Part shown: positions 28,720-38,309 of the stretch, in pieces
Layout of the letters: every line of letters starts with the position of its first letter
How positions within the stretch are numbered: position 1 is the stretch's first letter
Origin: Pseudomonas chlororaphis subsp. aurantiaca
GTDB taxonomy: Bacteria > Pseudomonadota > Gammaproteobacteria > Pseudomonadales > Pseudomonadaceae
Reading direction: 5' to 3'
Assembly (NCBI RefSeq): GCF_013466605.1
Contig: NZ_CP059162.1
Coordinates: 1,860,001 to 1,924,000, forward strand
Length of the DNA stretch: 64,000 nt
Made by a program: the position numbers and the translations under genes
The notes under the pieces: model-generated
What the model saw: only the letters and a program-made list of their open reading frames with translations
What the model was told of the DNA's origin: nothing
Database searches by the model: none

Positions 28720-29526
28720 ATGTCGCAACAGGTGTTTTTCGCTCACGCCAACGGGTTTCCCTCGGGGACCTACGGCAAGTTGTTCGCCGCCCTGGCGCCC
28801 GAATATCAAGTGGCGCACTTGCAGCAGCACGCCCACGATCCACGCTTTCCGGCGGATGACAACTGGCTGAACCTGGTGGACGAACTGATCCACCATTTGC
28901 AACAGCAGGCCGAGCCGGTGTGGGGCGTCGGCCATTCGTTCGGCGGCGTCCTGCATCTGCACGCGGCGCTGCGTTGCCCAGAGCTGTATCGCGGGGTGGT
29001 GATGCTCGACTCGCCGGTGCTGACCCGTGCCGATCAATGGGTGATTCGCGCCGCCAAGCGTTTCGGTTTTATCGATCGCCTGACCCCCGCCGGCCGGACC
29101 CTGGGCCGGCGCGAGGAGTTCAGCGACCTGGAGTCGGCGCGCAAGTACTTTGCCGGCAAGACCCTGTTCCGCGGCTTCGACCCCGAGTGTTTCGACGCCT
29201 ACCTGCAACACGGCCTGCATCAGGTCGACGGCCGTTTGCGGTTGCGCTTCGATCCGGCCACCGAGATCAGCATCTATCGCGGCGTGCCGCACACCAGCCC
29301 GGGCCGCCCCCGGCAGTTGAAGGTGCCGCTGGCGGTGGTGCGCGGGCGCCAGAGCCGGGTGGTGATGAAGCACCACGCCAGCAGTGTCGGGCGCATGCCC
29401 CATGGCGAATCCCTGAGCATGCCGGGCGGGCACATGTTTCCGCTGGAGCGCCCGCAGGACACCGCGGCCCTGCTGAAAAAACTCTTCAGCCGCTGGGAAG
29501 CCCGCGCCGAACGGAGCTGCGCATGA
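28720..29526 (+). CDS. Alpha/beta hydrolase (first of two)
   Basis: The 268-residue serine hydrolase has the nucleophile elbow GVGHSFGG near residue 68 and a likely catalytic His in GGHMFPLE near the C-terminus. The substrate is unknown. It overlaps the next hydrolase gene by four bases (ATGA), and in P. aeruginosa two hydrolase genes also stand in this place. Confidence 0.88.
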   Translation: MSQQVFFAHANGFPSGTYGKLFAALAPEYQVAHLQQHAHDPRFPADDNWLNLVDELIHHLQQQAEPVWGVGHSFGGVLHLHAALRCPELYRGVVMLDSPVLTRADQWVIRAAKRFGFIDRLTPAGRTLGRREEFSDLESARKYFAGKTLFRGFDPECFDAYLQHGLHQVDGRLRLRFDPATEISIYRGVPHTSPGRPRQLKVPLAVVRGRQSRVVMKHHASSVGRMPHGESLSMPGGHMFPLERPQDTAALLKKLFSRWEARAERSCA

Positions 29527-30377
29527 GCGCCGCGGTGGAAGAAGTCCGCCTGAGCCTGCCGCATATCGAGCTGGCAGCCCACCTGTTCGGCCCCGAGGAC
29601 GGCTTGCCGGTCATTGCCTTGCACGGCTGGCTGGACAACGCCAACAGCTTCGCGCGGCTGGCGCCCAGGCTGCGCGGCTTGCGCATCGTCGCCCTGGACA
29701 TGGCCGGGCATGGCCATTCCGGGCACCGCCCCCTGGGTGCCAGCTATGCGCTCTGGGATTACGTGTATGACGTGTTGCAGGTCGCCGAGCAGCTGGGTTG
29801 GAAACGCTTTGGCCTGCTCGGGCATTCCCTGGGCGCGATCGTCTCGCTGGTGCTGGCCGGCTCGTTGCCCGAGCGGGTGAGCCACTTGGCATTGATCGAC
29901 GGGGTGATTCCGCCGACCGCCACCGGTGAGAACGCCGCCGAGCGCATGGGCATGGCGCTGCAGGCCCAGCTGGACCTGCGGGAAAAGCGCAAGCCGGTCT
30001 ACGCCACCCTGGACCGCGCCATCGAGGCGCGAATGAAGGGCGTGGTCGCGGTCAGCCGCGAAGCCGCCGAACTGCTCGCGCAACGTGGCCTGATGCCGGT
30101 CCCGGGGGGCTACACCTGGCGCAGCGACAGCCGCCTGACCCTGGCTTCGCCGCAGCGCCTGACCCAGGAACAGGCCATGACCTTCGTCCAGCGCCTGTCC
30201 TGTCCGACCCATCTGGTGGTGGCGGCCGACGGCATGCTGGCCAAGCACCCGGAGTTGCTGGAGCGGCTACCCTTTAGCCGGGAACAGCTGCCTGGTGGCC
30301 ATCACCTGCACTTGAATGATGAAGCCGGCGCGAGCCTTGTTGCAGACTGTTTCAATAGGTTTTTCGCCGTTTCTTGA
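29523..30377 (+). CDS. Alpha/beta hydrolase (second of two)
   Basis: The 284-residue hydrolase starts [10 protein letters not shown] at the ATGA overlap. It has the oxyanion segment ALHGWLDNA, the nucleophile elbow LLGHSLGAI (Ser) and a C-terminal catalytic His in LPGGHHLHL. It is close to the esterase/lipase-like MEST/SERHL group. The longer open frame upstream lies in the shadow of the first hydrolase. Confidence 0.9.
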   Translation: MSAAVEEVRLSLPHIELAAHLFGPEDGLPVIALHGWLDNANSFARLAPRLRGLRIVALDMAGHGHSGHRPLGASYALWDYVYDVLQVAEQLGWKRFGLLGHSLGAIVSLVLAGSLPERVSHLALIDGVIPPTATGENAAERMGMALQAQLDLREKRKPVYATLDRAIEARMKGVVAVSREAAELLAQRGLMPVPGGYTWRSDSRLTLASPQRLTQEQAMTFVQRLSCPTHLVVAADGMLAKHPELLERLPFSREQLPGGHHLHLNDEAGASLVADCFNRFFAVS

Positions 30378-30427
30378 CTTGCAGCGGGCAACTGTCGAGG
30401 CTGGGCGGGTTGAAATGGGAGACAACC

Positions 30428-31087
30428 ATGATAGATCTCTACACCGCTGCGACCCCGAATGGCCACAAGGTCTCTATCGTGCTCGAGGAACTCGGCCTGC
30501 CTTATACGGTGCATGCCCTGAGTTTCGACAAGAAGGAACAAAAGGCTCCAGGCTTTCTCAAGATCAATCCCAATGGCCGGATTCCGGCGATTGTCGACCG
30601 CACCAACGGCGATTTCGCCGTGTTCGAGTCCGGCGCGATTCTCCTCTACCTGGCTGAACTCACTGGGCAACTGCTGCCGAGCGATCCCAAGGGCCGCTCC
30701 CGGGTCATCCAGTGGCTGATGTTCCAGATGGGCGGCATCGGCCCGATGCAGGGCCAGGCCAATGTGTTCTTCCGGTACTTTCCGGAAAAACTCCAGGGCG
30801 CTATCGACCGCTACCAGCATGAAACCCGGCGCCTGTACGAGGTGCTCGACACCCGCTTGCAGGAAGTCGAATTCCTCGCCGGCGACTACAGCATTGCCGA
30901 TATCGCCACCTTTCCCTGGGTGCGCGGCCATGAATGGTCCGGGGTTCCGGTGGAGGGCCTGACGGCCCTGCAACGCTGGATGGCGACCCTCGAGGCGCGA
31001 CCGGCGGTGCAGCGCGGGCTGCTGGTTCCGCAGCGCACGGATGACGCCAGTGTCATCAAGGGTGCCCAGGCCATGCTGATCCGATGA
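30428..31087 (+). CDS. YfcG-like glutathione transferase / disulfide-bond oxidoreductase
   Basis: The 219 residues open with [21 protein letters not shown], matching E. coli YfcG, a nu-class GST that works as a glutathione-dependent disulfide reductase. The TPNGHK segment, [10 protein letters not shown] and [12 protein letters not shown] form the glutathione site, and the all-helical C-terminal domain is complete. The start is taken at the conserved N-terminus after GGGAGACAACC. Its stop overlaps the next gene. Confidence 0.93.
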   Translation: MIDLYTAATPNGHKVSIVLEELGLPYTVHALSFDKKEQKAPGFLKINPNGRIPAIVDRTNGDFAVFESGAILLYLAELTGQLLPSDPKGRSRVIQWLMFQMGGIGPMQGQANVFFRYFPEKLQGAIDRYQHETRRLYEVLDTRLQEVEFLAGDYSIADIATFPWVRGHEWSGVPVEGLTALQRWMATLEARPAVQRGLLVPQRTDDASVIKGAQAMLIR

Positions 31088-31902
31088 GAGCATCCATGCG
31101 TTTATTCAATGTCCTGCTGCTGTCCTGTGCCAGCCCCTTGCTCCTCGCCGCCGACTTGCCCGGCAGCCATGACTTGCCGATCGTGCCGCGCATGCCTGAC
31201 GCGCAGATCGTCGACTACCGCCCGGCGGCCGAGATGGAGCGGATCTATCCCATGGGCTCGATCCGCAAGATCAGCGGCCAGCTGCGTTTCGATGGCCAGG
31301 TCGGCGCGCGCGGCACCGCGACGTCGGTGACCTACGAGTTGCCGCCGGAGCATTCCTCGACCGCGGCCTTTACCGCCGCCCGCGAAGCCTTGCAGAAGCA
31401 GGGCGCCGAACTGTTGTTCTGGTGCCAGGCCCGGGATTGCGGGGAAAGCAGCCTGTGGGCCAACGAGGTGTTCGGCAACGCCAAGCTGTACGGCGCCGAT
31501 GCCCAGCAGGCCTACCTGCTGTTGCGCCTGGCCGCGCCCAACGACAACTCGCTGGTGGCCCTGTACAGCATTACCCGTGGCAATCGCCGGGCGTACCTGC
31601 ATGTCGAGCAGTTCGACGCCAGTACTCCCCTGGGCGAGTTGCTGCCGACCTCGGCCACCCTGTTGCGCCAGCTCAAGGACACCGGCGAACTGGACCTGCC
31701 CAAGCTTGGCGGCGAGCCCCAGCCCACCTGGCTGACCTTGCTGTCGCGCGGGTTGAACCTCGATACCACCTTGCGGGTCAGTGTTTCCGGGCCGAATGCC
31801 GAGGCCTGGCGCCAGGCTCTGATTGGCCAGGGCGTGCGGGCGGCACGCATGGAAACCGGTGGCAGCGAGGCGCCTGGCTTGCGCCTTGAACTGCTGCGCT
31901 GA
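31084..31902 (+). CDS. DUF4892 domain-containing exported protein
   Basis: The 272-residue protein has a signal peptide ending near LLLAAD. The rest is a DUF4892 domain with alternating beta strands, of unknown function. Two starts are possible: the ATG at 31084 overlaps the GST stop (ATGA) and the ATG at 31096 gives a shorter signal. The coupled one is listed. Confidence 0.82.
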   Translation: MRASMRLFNVLLLSCASPLLLAADLPGSHDLPIVPRMPDAQIVDYRPAAEMERIYPMGSIRKISGQLRFDGQVGARGTATSVTYELPPEHSSTAAFTAAREALQKQGAELLFWCQARDCGESSLWANEVFGNAKLYGADAQQAYLLLRLAAPNDNSLVALYSITRGNRRAYLHVEQFDASTPLGELLPTSATLLRQLKDTGELDLPKLGGEPQPTWLTLLSRGLNLDTTLRVSVSGPNAEAWRQALIGQGVRAARMETGGSEAPGLRLELLR

Positions 31903-31985
31903 ATTGCTGCATTGAACGGGCGCAGGCGAACGAGTGATCCGCCGTTCGCCTACGCTGGGTGAGTTGACCTTTCTCGAGATCCTAC

Positions 31986-33038
31986 ATGCTCAATAATGAT
32001 CGCCTGTTGGTGCAGATCCTGCTTCTGGTGCTGTTCGGCGCCAGCTTCTGGGTCATGGCACCGTTCTGGTCCGCATTGTTCTGGGGGGCGGTCCTGGCGT
32101 TTGCCAGCTGGCCGCTGATGCGCCTGCTGACCCGCTGGCTCAATGGCCGCGAGTCCCTGGCCGCGGCCGTGCTGACCCTGGGCTGGATGCTGCTGGTGGC
32201 GGCGCCGCTGGTCTGGCTCGGTTTCAACCTGGCCGACCATGTGCGCGATGCCACCGCTTTTATCAAGGATGTGCAGGTCGATGGCCTGCCCGAAGCACCG
32301 AGCTGGCTGGCCGGCGTGCCCTTCGTCGGTGAACGCCTGGTGGGGCTGTGGAACAGCATCGACCAGCAGGGCGCGGCGATGATGCTGGCGATCAAGCCTT
32401 ACCTGGGGCAGGTCGGCAACTGGCTGCTGGCCCGCAGCGCGCAGATCGGTGGCGGGATCCTCGAACTGACCCTGAGCATTGTCTTCGTGTTTTTCTTCTA
32501 TCGCGACGGCCCGCGCCTGGCGGCGTTCGTCCATGGGCTGCTGGAGCGCCTGATCGGCGACCGCGCCGGCTACTACATCGAGCTGGTGGCCGGTACGGTG
32601 CAGCGGGTGGTCAACGGTGTGATCGGCACTGCGGCGGCCCAGGCGATCCTGGCCCTGATCGGGTTCCTGATCGCCGGCGTGCCGGGCGCGCTGGTGCTGG
32701 GGATCGTCACCTTCCTGCTCAGCCTGATTCCCATGGGCCCGCCGCTGGTGTGGATTCCAGCCACCGCCTGGCTGGCCTGGAAAGGTGAATACGGGATGGC
32801 GGTGTTCCTCGGTATCTGGGGCACCTTCATCATCAGTGGCGTCGACAACGTGCTCAAACCCTACCTGATCAGCCGGGGCGGCAACCTGCCGCTGGTGATC
32901 GTGCTGCTCGGGGTCTTCGGCGGGCTGATCGCCTTCGGTTTCATCGGCCTGTTCATCGGCCCGACCCTGCTGGCCGTGGCCTACAGCCTGTTGACCGACT
33001 GGAGCACCAGCCAGGCGCGGGTCGAAGACAAGCGCTGA
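31986..33038 (+). CDS. AI-2E family transporter (YdiK-like)
   Basis: The 350-residue protein has eight hydrophobic segments, the family pattern FFYRDGPRLAAFVHGLLERLIGDRAGYY and the hairpin segment GLFIGPTLLAVAYSL. AI-2E (TqsA/PerM) proteins include exporters of autoinducer-2 and Na+/H+ antiporters; this is not resolved by sequence. A repeat element follows downstream. Confidence 0.9.
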   Translation: MLNNDRLLVQILLLVLFGASFWVMAPFWSALFWGAVLAFASWPLMRLLTRWLNGRESLAAAVLTLGWMLLVAAPLVWLGFNLADHVRDATAFIKDVQVDGLPEAPSWLAGVPFVGERLVGLWNSIDQQGAAMMLAIKPYLGQVGNWLLARSAQIGGGILELTLSIVFVFFFYRDGPRLAAFVHGLLERLIGDRAGYYIELVAGTVQRVVNGVIGTAAAQAILALIGFLIAGVPGALVLGIVTFLLSLIPMGPPLVWIPATAWLAWKGEYGMAVFLGIWGTFIISGVDNVLKPYLISRGGNLPLVIVLLGVFGGLIAFGFIGLFIGPTLLAVAYSLLTDWSTSQARVEDKR

Positions 33039-33073
33039 TGCATGCAGAACGCGGGCATCCGTGCCCGCAGTCC

Positions 33074-33140
33074 CTGTAGCCGCTGCCGAGCAGCGCGAGG
33101 CTGCGATCGGCTTCGGCGGCACTCCGACGCAGCGGCCGTA
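33074..33140. repeat. Intergenic repeat (TGTAGCCGCTGCC...GCTGCGATCGGC type)
   Basis: The segment contains TGTAGCCGCTGCCGAG, GAGGCTGCGATCGGC and a downstream GCAGCGGCC half that complements GCCGCTGC. This is a common Pseudomonas intergenic repeat class distinct from the TAGGAGC REP. It lies between the AI-2E gene and the sensor kinase gene. Confidence 0.6.
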
Positions 33141-33191
33141 AATCAGGCAACGGGTATGTGAGCTTTGTACCGGTCGGTACACACGGACGGT

Positions 33192-34235
33192 TCAGGCGCG
33201 GGGCAGGCGCACCACGGTGGTCAGGCCACCGCCTGGGGTTTCTTCCAGGTGCAGTTGCCCGCCCAGGCGTTCGGCGGCCTCGCGGGCGATGGTCATGCCC
33301 AGGCCGACGCCGCCGGAGTTGCGGTTGCGCGAGCCTTCCAGCCGATAGAAGGGTTCGAACACCGCTTCGCGCTGGTCTTCGGCGATGCCCGGGCCGTGGT
33401 CGATGACCCGGATCAGCACCTGCTCGCGGCTGTCCTGCAGGCTGATGCGGGCGTGCCCGGCGTAGCGCAGGGCGTTGTCCAGCAGGTTGTTCAGGCAGGA
33501 GCGCAGGGCCATCGGCTGCACTTGCAGGGGCGCGCAATGGCCGCTGGTCTGCACGTCGGCGCCCTGGTCCTGGGCGTTTTCACAGAGCGATTCCACCAGC
33601 GCCTGCACGTCCATCCACTGCACGGCCTCGCTGGTGCGCTGTTCGTGCAGGTAGCTCAGGGTCGCGTCGAGCATGCTGATCATGTCGTCGAGGTCCTGGC
33701 GCATCTGGCCCTGCAGCTTGTTGTCTTCGATCTGTTCCAGCCGCAGCTTGAGGCGCGACAAGGGCGTGCGCAGGTCATGGGAAACCGCGCCGAGCATGCG
33801 CCCGCGCTGCTTGACCTGCTCCTGGATGCGCCGTTGCATCAGGTTGAAGGTATGGGCCGCCTGCCGCGCTTCCCGCGGGCCGGACTCGTCCAGCGGCGGG
33901 CTGTCGAGGTCTTCGCTGAGACGCTCGGCGGCATCGCTCAGGCGCTGGATCGGCCGGGTCAGCAGCTTGGCGCCGTACCAGGCGGCGATGATCAGCGAGA
34001 TGAACTGGAAGGTCAGCGGCACGATCGGCCCGCCGAACCAGGGCCGTGGCGGCCGCGGTTCGAAGCGCCCGCTGCCGGGTTGTGGCTGGCCGCTGAATTC
34101 GCTGGCCGGCGGACGCGGATGCGGATGCGGGCCGTAGAGGCGGAACCAGAAGAAGGCGAGCAGGTGGGCGAGCACGATCGCGATCAGCAATACCCCGAAC
34201 AGGCGGCCGAACAGCGTATCGAAGCGCCCACGCAT
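33192..34235 (-). CDS. Sensor histidine kinase (EnvZ/RstB class), His/Pro-rich sensor loop
   Basis: The 347 residues have TM1 at about 8-28, a short periplasmic loop rich in Pro and His (GPHPHPRPP and RPPRPWFGGP), TM2 near 75-95, HAMP, HisKA with SHDLRTPLSRLK, and an HATPase domain with NLLDNALRYAG. It partners the response regulator with which it overlaps by one base (TGATG). The loop is too small for a folded ligand domain; metal or membrane-stress sensing is possible but unproven. Confidence 0.92.
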   Translation of the reverse strand: MRGRFDTLFGRLFGVLLIAIVLAHLLAFFWFRLYGPHPHPRPPASEFSGQPQPGSGRFEPRPPRPWFGGPIVPLTFQFISLIIAAWYGAKLLTRPIQRLSDAAERLSEDLDSPPLDESGPREARQAAHTFNLMQRRIQEQVKQRGRMLGAVSHDLRTPLSRLKLRLEQIEDNKLQGQMRQDLDDMISMLDATLSYLHEQRTSEAVQWMDVQALVESLCENAQDQGADVQTSGHCAPLQVQPMALRSCLNNLLDNALRYAGHARISLQDSREQVLIRVIDHGPGIAEDQREAVFEPFYRLEGSRNRNSGGVGLGMTIAREAAERLGGQLHLEETPGGGLTTVVRLPRA

Positions 34236-34999
34236 CAGCCGATGTCTCGGGCGTCGAACAGGTAGCCTTCGCCGCGCACGGTCTTGATCAACTGTGGCGA
34301 TTTCGGGTCGTCGCCGAGCTTCTGCCGCAGGCGCGAGACCAGCAGGTCGATGCTGCGATCGAAGGCTTCGATGGAGCGGCCACGGGCGGCGTCCAGCAGC
34401 TGTTCGCGGCTCAGCACCCGGCGCGGGCGTTCGATGAACACCCAGAGCAGGCGGAACTCGGCGTTGGACAGTGGTACGACAAGACCGTCGGCGGAGATCA
34501 GCTGGCGCAGCACGCTGTTCAGGCGCCAGTTGTCGAAGCGGATATTGGCCCGCTGTTCGGTGCGGTCGTCGCGGACCCGGCGCAGGATGGTCTGGATCCG
34601 CGCCACCAGCTCCCGGGGCTCGAAGGGCTTGGCCATGTAGTCATCGGCCCCCAGCTCCAGGCCGATGATCCGGTCGGTGGGCTCGCAGCGGGCGGTGAGC
34701 ATCAGGATCGGGATGTCCGATTCGTTACGCAGCCAGCGGCACAGGGACAGGCCATCCTCGCCGGGCAGCATCAGGTCGAGCACCACCACGTCGAAGTGTT
34801 CCGCCTGCAAGGCCTGGCGCATCGCCGCTCCGTCGGTCACGCCGGTGGCGTGGATATTGAAGCGGGCCAGGTAGTCGATCAGCAGTTCGCGGATCGGTAC
34901 ATCGTCGTCGACGATCAGCGCCCGGGTGTTCCAGCGCTTGTCGTCACCCGTGCCGGGTGCTTTCTGATCGTCAGTGAGGGGAGCTGGAGTGTTATGCAT
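34235..34999 (-). CDS. OmpR-family response regulator
   Basis: The 254-residue regulator has an N-terminal receiver (ALIVDDDVPIREL; phospho-Asp in VVLDLMLPGEDG; Lys in ADDYMAKPF) and a C-terminal winged helix (SREQLLDAARGRSIEAFDRSIDLLVSRLRQKL; KTVRGEGYLF). An in-frame start at 35011 would add four residues; neither has a good ribosome-binding site. It is the first gene of a pair with the kinase, whose targets are unknown. Confidence 0.92.
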   Translation of the reverse strand: MHNTPAPLTDDQKAPGTGDDKRWNTRALIVDDDVPIRELLIDYLARFNIHATGVTDGAAMRQALQAEHFDVVVLDLMLPGEDGLSLCRWLRNESDIPILMLTARCEPTDRIIGLELGADDYMAKPFEPRELVARIQTILRRVRDDRTEQRANIRFDNWRLNSVLRQLISADGLVVPLSNAEFRLLWVFIERPRRVLSREQLLDAARGRSIEAFDRSIDLLVSRLRQKLGDDPKSPQLIKTVRGEGYLFDARDIG

Positions 35000-35315
35000 G
35001 CGTGCGATCATCTGCCAGGTAGGCTGCCAGCCACAAAGATGGGCGGCGAGGTGGTGGCTTCAGCATAGGCGTCCGGCCCTGGGGCTGGAAGTGCTGTTCG
35101 GGAGTGTTGCGGCAGGCGAGGGTAGCCGGGCTGGTTGTTGCCGACGTGTCGGGAGTGTATCGGGCTAGACACAATTGCCGCCAGGGTCGGGCATTTGGAC
35201 GGTTTTATCGATACGGGAGCTGCCGTTGGCGATGAATTACCGATCATCGGGTCCCGGAGCGCCGTCGCTTGCGCTACAATCCGCGCCGATTTCGACTTGC
35301 CTGAGAGCCCCCTTC

Positions 35316-36014
35316 ATGTCCGCTTGCCAGACTCCTATCATCGTCGCCCTGGACTTTCCCACCCGTGACGCCGCACTGAAACTGGCTGATCAGCTGGACC
35401 CCAAGCTGTGCCGGGTCAAAGTCGGCAAGGAACTGTTCACCAGTTGCGCCTCGGAAATCGTCGGCACCCTGCGCGACAAGGGTTTTGAAGTCTTCCTCGA
35501 CCTGAAATTCCATGACATCCCCAACACCACCGCGATGGCCGTCAAGGCCGCCGCGGAGATGGGCGTGTGGATGGTCAATGTGCACTGCTCCGGCGGCTTG
35601 CGCATGATGGCGGCCTGCCGCGAAGTGCTCGACCAGCGCAGCGGCCCGAAACCGCTGCTGATCGGCGTGACCGTGCTGACAAGCATGGAGCGTGAAGACC
35701 TGGCCGGCATCGGCCTGGATATCGAACCGCAGGAGCAGGTGCTACGCCTCGCCGCCCTGGCGGAAAAGGCTGGCATGGACGGCCTGGTCTGTTCGGCCCT
35801 GGAAGCCCAGGCGCTGAAGGCCGCGCACCCGTCGCTGCAACTGGTGACTCCGGGGATTCGTCCGGCGGGCAGCGCCCAGGACGACCAGCGGCGCATCCTT
35901 ACTCCGCGCCAGGCGCTGGATGCCGGTTCCGATTACCTGGTGATCGGCCGTCCGATCAGCCAGGCGGCGGACCCGGCCAAGGCCCTGGCGGCCGTGGTGG
36001 CCGAGCTGGCGTAA
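35316..36014 (+). CDS. pyrF: Orotidine-5'-phosphate decarboxylase
   Basis: PyrF makes UMP from OMP in pyrimidine synthesis. The 232-residue TIM barrel has the catalytic segment [10 protein letters not shown] (Asp-Lys...Asp) and the phosphate-binding PGIRPAG. The start [15 protein letters not shown] is at the conserved N-terminus; the upstream open frame is not conserved. TACAAT 36 bp upstream could be its -10 element, though the -35 is poor. Confidence 0.96.
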   Translation: MSACQTPIIVALDFPTRDAALKLADQLDPKLCRVKVGKELFTSCASEIVGTLRDKGFEVFLDLKFHDIPNTTAMAVKAAAEMGVWMVNVHCSGGLRMMAACREVLDQRSGPKPLLIGVTVLTSMEREDLAGIGLDIEPQEQVLRLAALAEKAGMDGLVCSALEAQALKAAHPSLQLVTPGIRPAGSAQDDQRRILTPRQALDAGSDYLVIGRPISQAADPAKALAAVVAELA

Positions 36015-36026
36015 GCCGCAAAGACA

Positions 36027-36082
36027 ATCGCGGGCAAGCCGCACTCCTGATCTTCTGTAGGAGCACGGCTTGCCCGCGATGG
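36027..36082. repeat. Inverted pair of REP elements after pyrF
   Basis: ATCGCGGGCAAGCCGCACTCCT and its inverted partner TAGGAGCACGGCTTGCCCGCGAT converge over about 10 bp between pyrF and the oxidoreductase gene. They are the same REP family as at 26250-26342. Confidence 0.85.
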
Positions 36083-36099
36083 GTTTCAACCCTCGATGA

Positions 36100-37107
36100 T
36101 CAACTGACCTTCAGCACCAGCTTGCCGAAGTTCTCGCCGCTGAACAGCTTCATCAGCGTTTCCGGGAAAGTCTCCAGTCCCTCGACAATATCCTCCTTGC
36201 TCTTGAGCTGCCCCTTGGCCATCCAGCCGGCCATTTCCTGCCCGGCGGCGGCAAACCGGGCCGCATAGTCCATCACCACAAAACCTTCCATGCGCGCGCG
36301 ATTGACCAGCAACGACAGGTAGTTGGACGGGCCCTTGACCGCTTCCTTGTTGTTGTACTGGCTGATGGCGCCGCAGATCACCACCCGGGCCTTGAAGTTC
36401 AGGCGGCTGAGCACGGCATCGAGAATGTCGCCGCCAACGTTGTCGAAATACACATCGACGCCTTTCGGGCATTCGCGCTTGAGACCGGCGTGGACGTCTT
36501 CGCTCTTGTAGTCGATGGCCCCGTCGAAGCCCAGCTCGTCGATCAGGAACTTGCACTTGTCCTGGCCACCGGCGATGCCGACCACCCGGCAGCCTTTGAT
36601 CTTGGCGATCTGCCCGGCAATGCTGCCCACCGCGCCGGCGGCGCCCGACAGCACCACGGTTTCACCGGCCTTTGGCGCACCGACGTCCAGCAGGGCGAAA
36701 TAGGCGGTCATGCCGGTCATGCCCAGGGCCGACAGGTAGCGCGGCAGCGGCGCCAGTTTCGGATCGACCTTGTAGAAGCCGCGCGGCTCGCCGAGGAAAT
36801 AATCCTGCACGCCCAGGGCGCCATTGACATAGTCGCCGACGGCGAAGCCGGGGTTGTTCGAGGCGATCACTTGGCCCACGCCCAGCGCGCGCATCACTTC
36901 ACCGATGCCCACCGGCGGGATGTAGGACTTGCCTTCGTTCATCCAGCCGCGCATGGCCGGGTCGAGGGACAGGTATTCATTCTTCACCAGGATCTGTCCG
37001 GCCGCCGGTTCGCCGACGGGAACCTGCTGGTAGGTGAAGGTTTCGCGGGTTGCCGCGCCCACCGGGCGTTTGGCGAGCAGAAACTGGCGATTGGTCAGGG
37101 TGGTCAT
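36100..37107 (-). CDS. NADP-dependent oxidoreductase (CurA/leukotriene B4 dehydrogenase family)
   Basis: A zinc-independent medium-chain reductase of 335 residues. The cofactor motif is AAGAVGSIAGQIAK, with GIAGGQDKCKFL next. The N-terminal start MTTLTNRQFLLAKRPVG is typical. Members reduce alpha,beta-unsaturated ketones (E. coli CurA reduces curcumin). The physiological substrate is unknown. An in-frame GTG nine bases upstream is considered less likely than the ATG. Confidence 0.92.
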   Translation of the reverse strand: MTTLTNRQFLLAKRPVGAATRETFTYQQVPVGEPAAGQILVKNEYLSLDPAMRGWMNEGKSYIPPVGIGEVMRALGVGQVIASNNPGFAVGDYVNGALGVQDYFLGEPRGFYKVDPKLAPLPRYLSALGMTGMTAYFALLDVGAPKAGETVVLSGAAGAVGSIAGQIAKIKGCRVVGIAGGQDKCKFLIDELGFDGAIDYKSEDVHAGLKRECPKGVDVYFDNVGGDILDAVLSRLNFKARVVICGAISQYNNKEAVKGPSNYLSLLVNRARMEGFVVMDYAARFAAAGQEMAGWMAKGQLKSKEDIVEGLETFPETLMKLFSGENFGKLVLKVS

Positions 37108-37340
37108 GGCAGGCACTCGAGGATCAATGGAACCCTAGTTGATAGACCTTCGGCCCTGATGCCGCAAGGTCTGCCGCTGTAGCGAATAGGGCGCGATCCA
37201 GAGGCGTGATGGTCGTATGGCCGCCTTCATCACCATCGCGGATAAGTGGGCAACCGGCCCTCTGATAATGCTGCCGCGTGCCCGTTGCCTGTGCCTAGAC
37301 TGGGCCAATCCGATCCATGCATTCCATCGAGGGCATCACC

Positions 37341-38102
37341 ATGAGCATGACGTTTTCCGGCCAGGTCGTTTTGGTCACCGGCGCAGCGGCGGGTATTGGC
37401 CGGGCCACGGCCCTGGCGTTTGCCGCGCAGGGGCTGAAAGTGGTGGCGGCCGACCTGGACGTCGCCGGCGGCGAAGGCACGGTGCAATTGATTCGCGCCG
37501 CCGGTGGCGAGGCGTCGTTCGTGCGTTGCAACGTCACCGACGAGGCGGATGTGCAGAACCTGATGGCCCAGGTAGTAAGCATCTATGGTCGCCTCGACTA
37601 TGCCTTCAACAATGCCGGGATCGAAATCGAGAAGGGCAAGCTGGCGGACGGCACCCTGGACGAGTTCGACGCGATCATGGCGGTCAACGTCAAGGGCGTC
37701 TGGCTGTGCATGAAGCACCAGTTGCCGCTGATGCTCGCCCAGGGCGGCGGGGCCATCGTCAATACCGCATCGGTGGCCGGTCTCGGTGCTGCGCCGAAGA
37801 TGAGCATCTATGCTGCCTCCAAGCATGCGGTGATCGGCCTGACCAAGTCGGCGGCCATCGAGTACGCGAAGAAGAAAGTCCGCGTCAACGCGGTGTGCCC
37901 GGCGGTGATCGACACCGACATGTTCCGCCGCGCCTACGAGGCCGATCCGAAGAAAGCCGAATTCGCCGCGGCCATGCACCCGGTCGGGCGGATCGGCAAG
38001 GTCGAGGAAATCGCCAGCGCGGTGTTGTATCTGTGCAGCGACGGCGCAGCCTTCACCACCGGCCATGCTCTGGCGGTCGATGGTGGCGCCACTGCCATCT
38101 GA
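37341..38102 (+). CDS. Short-chain dehydrogenase/reductase
   Basis: The 253-residue classical SDR has the cofactor motif TGAAAGIGRA at residues 13-22, the NNAG motif, catalytic Ser in ASVAG and the YAASK active-site pair. Asp in AADLDVAGG after strand 2 favours NAD(H). The start MSMTFSG is preferred to the ATG 24 bases upstream because SDR N-termini are short. The substrate is unknown. Confidence 0.92.
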   Translation: MSMTFSGQVVLVTGAAAGIGRATALAFAAQGLKVVAADLDVAGGEGTVQLIRAAGGEASFVRCNVTDEADVQNLMAQVVSIYGRLDYAFNNAGIEIEKGKLADGTLDEFDAIMAVNVKGVWLCMKHQLPLMLAQGGGAIVNTASVAGLGAAPKMSIYAASKHAVIGLTKSAAIEYAKKKVRVNAVCPAVIDTDMFRRAYEADPKKAEFAAAMHPVGRIGKVEEIASAVLYLCSDGAAFTTGHALAVDGGATAI

Positions 38103-38309
38103 GGCTTGCTTGCCTTATGGACGGCCCTGGTGAGCGAGCGTTGCCAGGGCTGTACCGGATCGACCTCGACCATTCTGAATACGACCTGAACGTAGCTTTT
38201 TGCCATTATTCCGACGCCAGATACTTGTGCTCCAGTGCAGCCCATTGCGAACCTGCAAAACTGGACAATGGCCCTGTCGCCATTGGGGACTGGAAGGGGA
38301 CTGAGCGCA

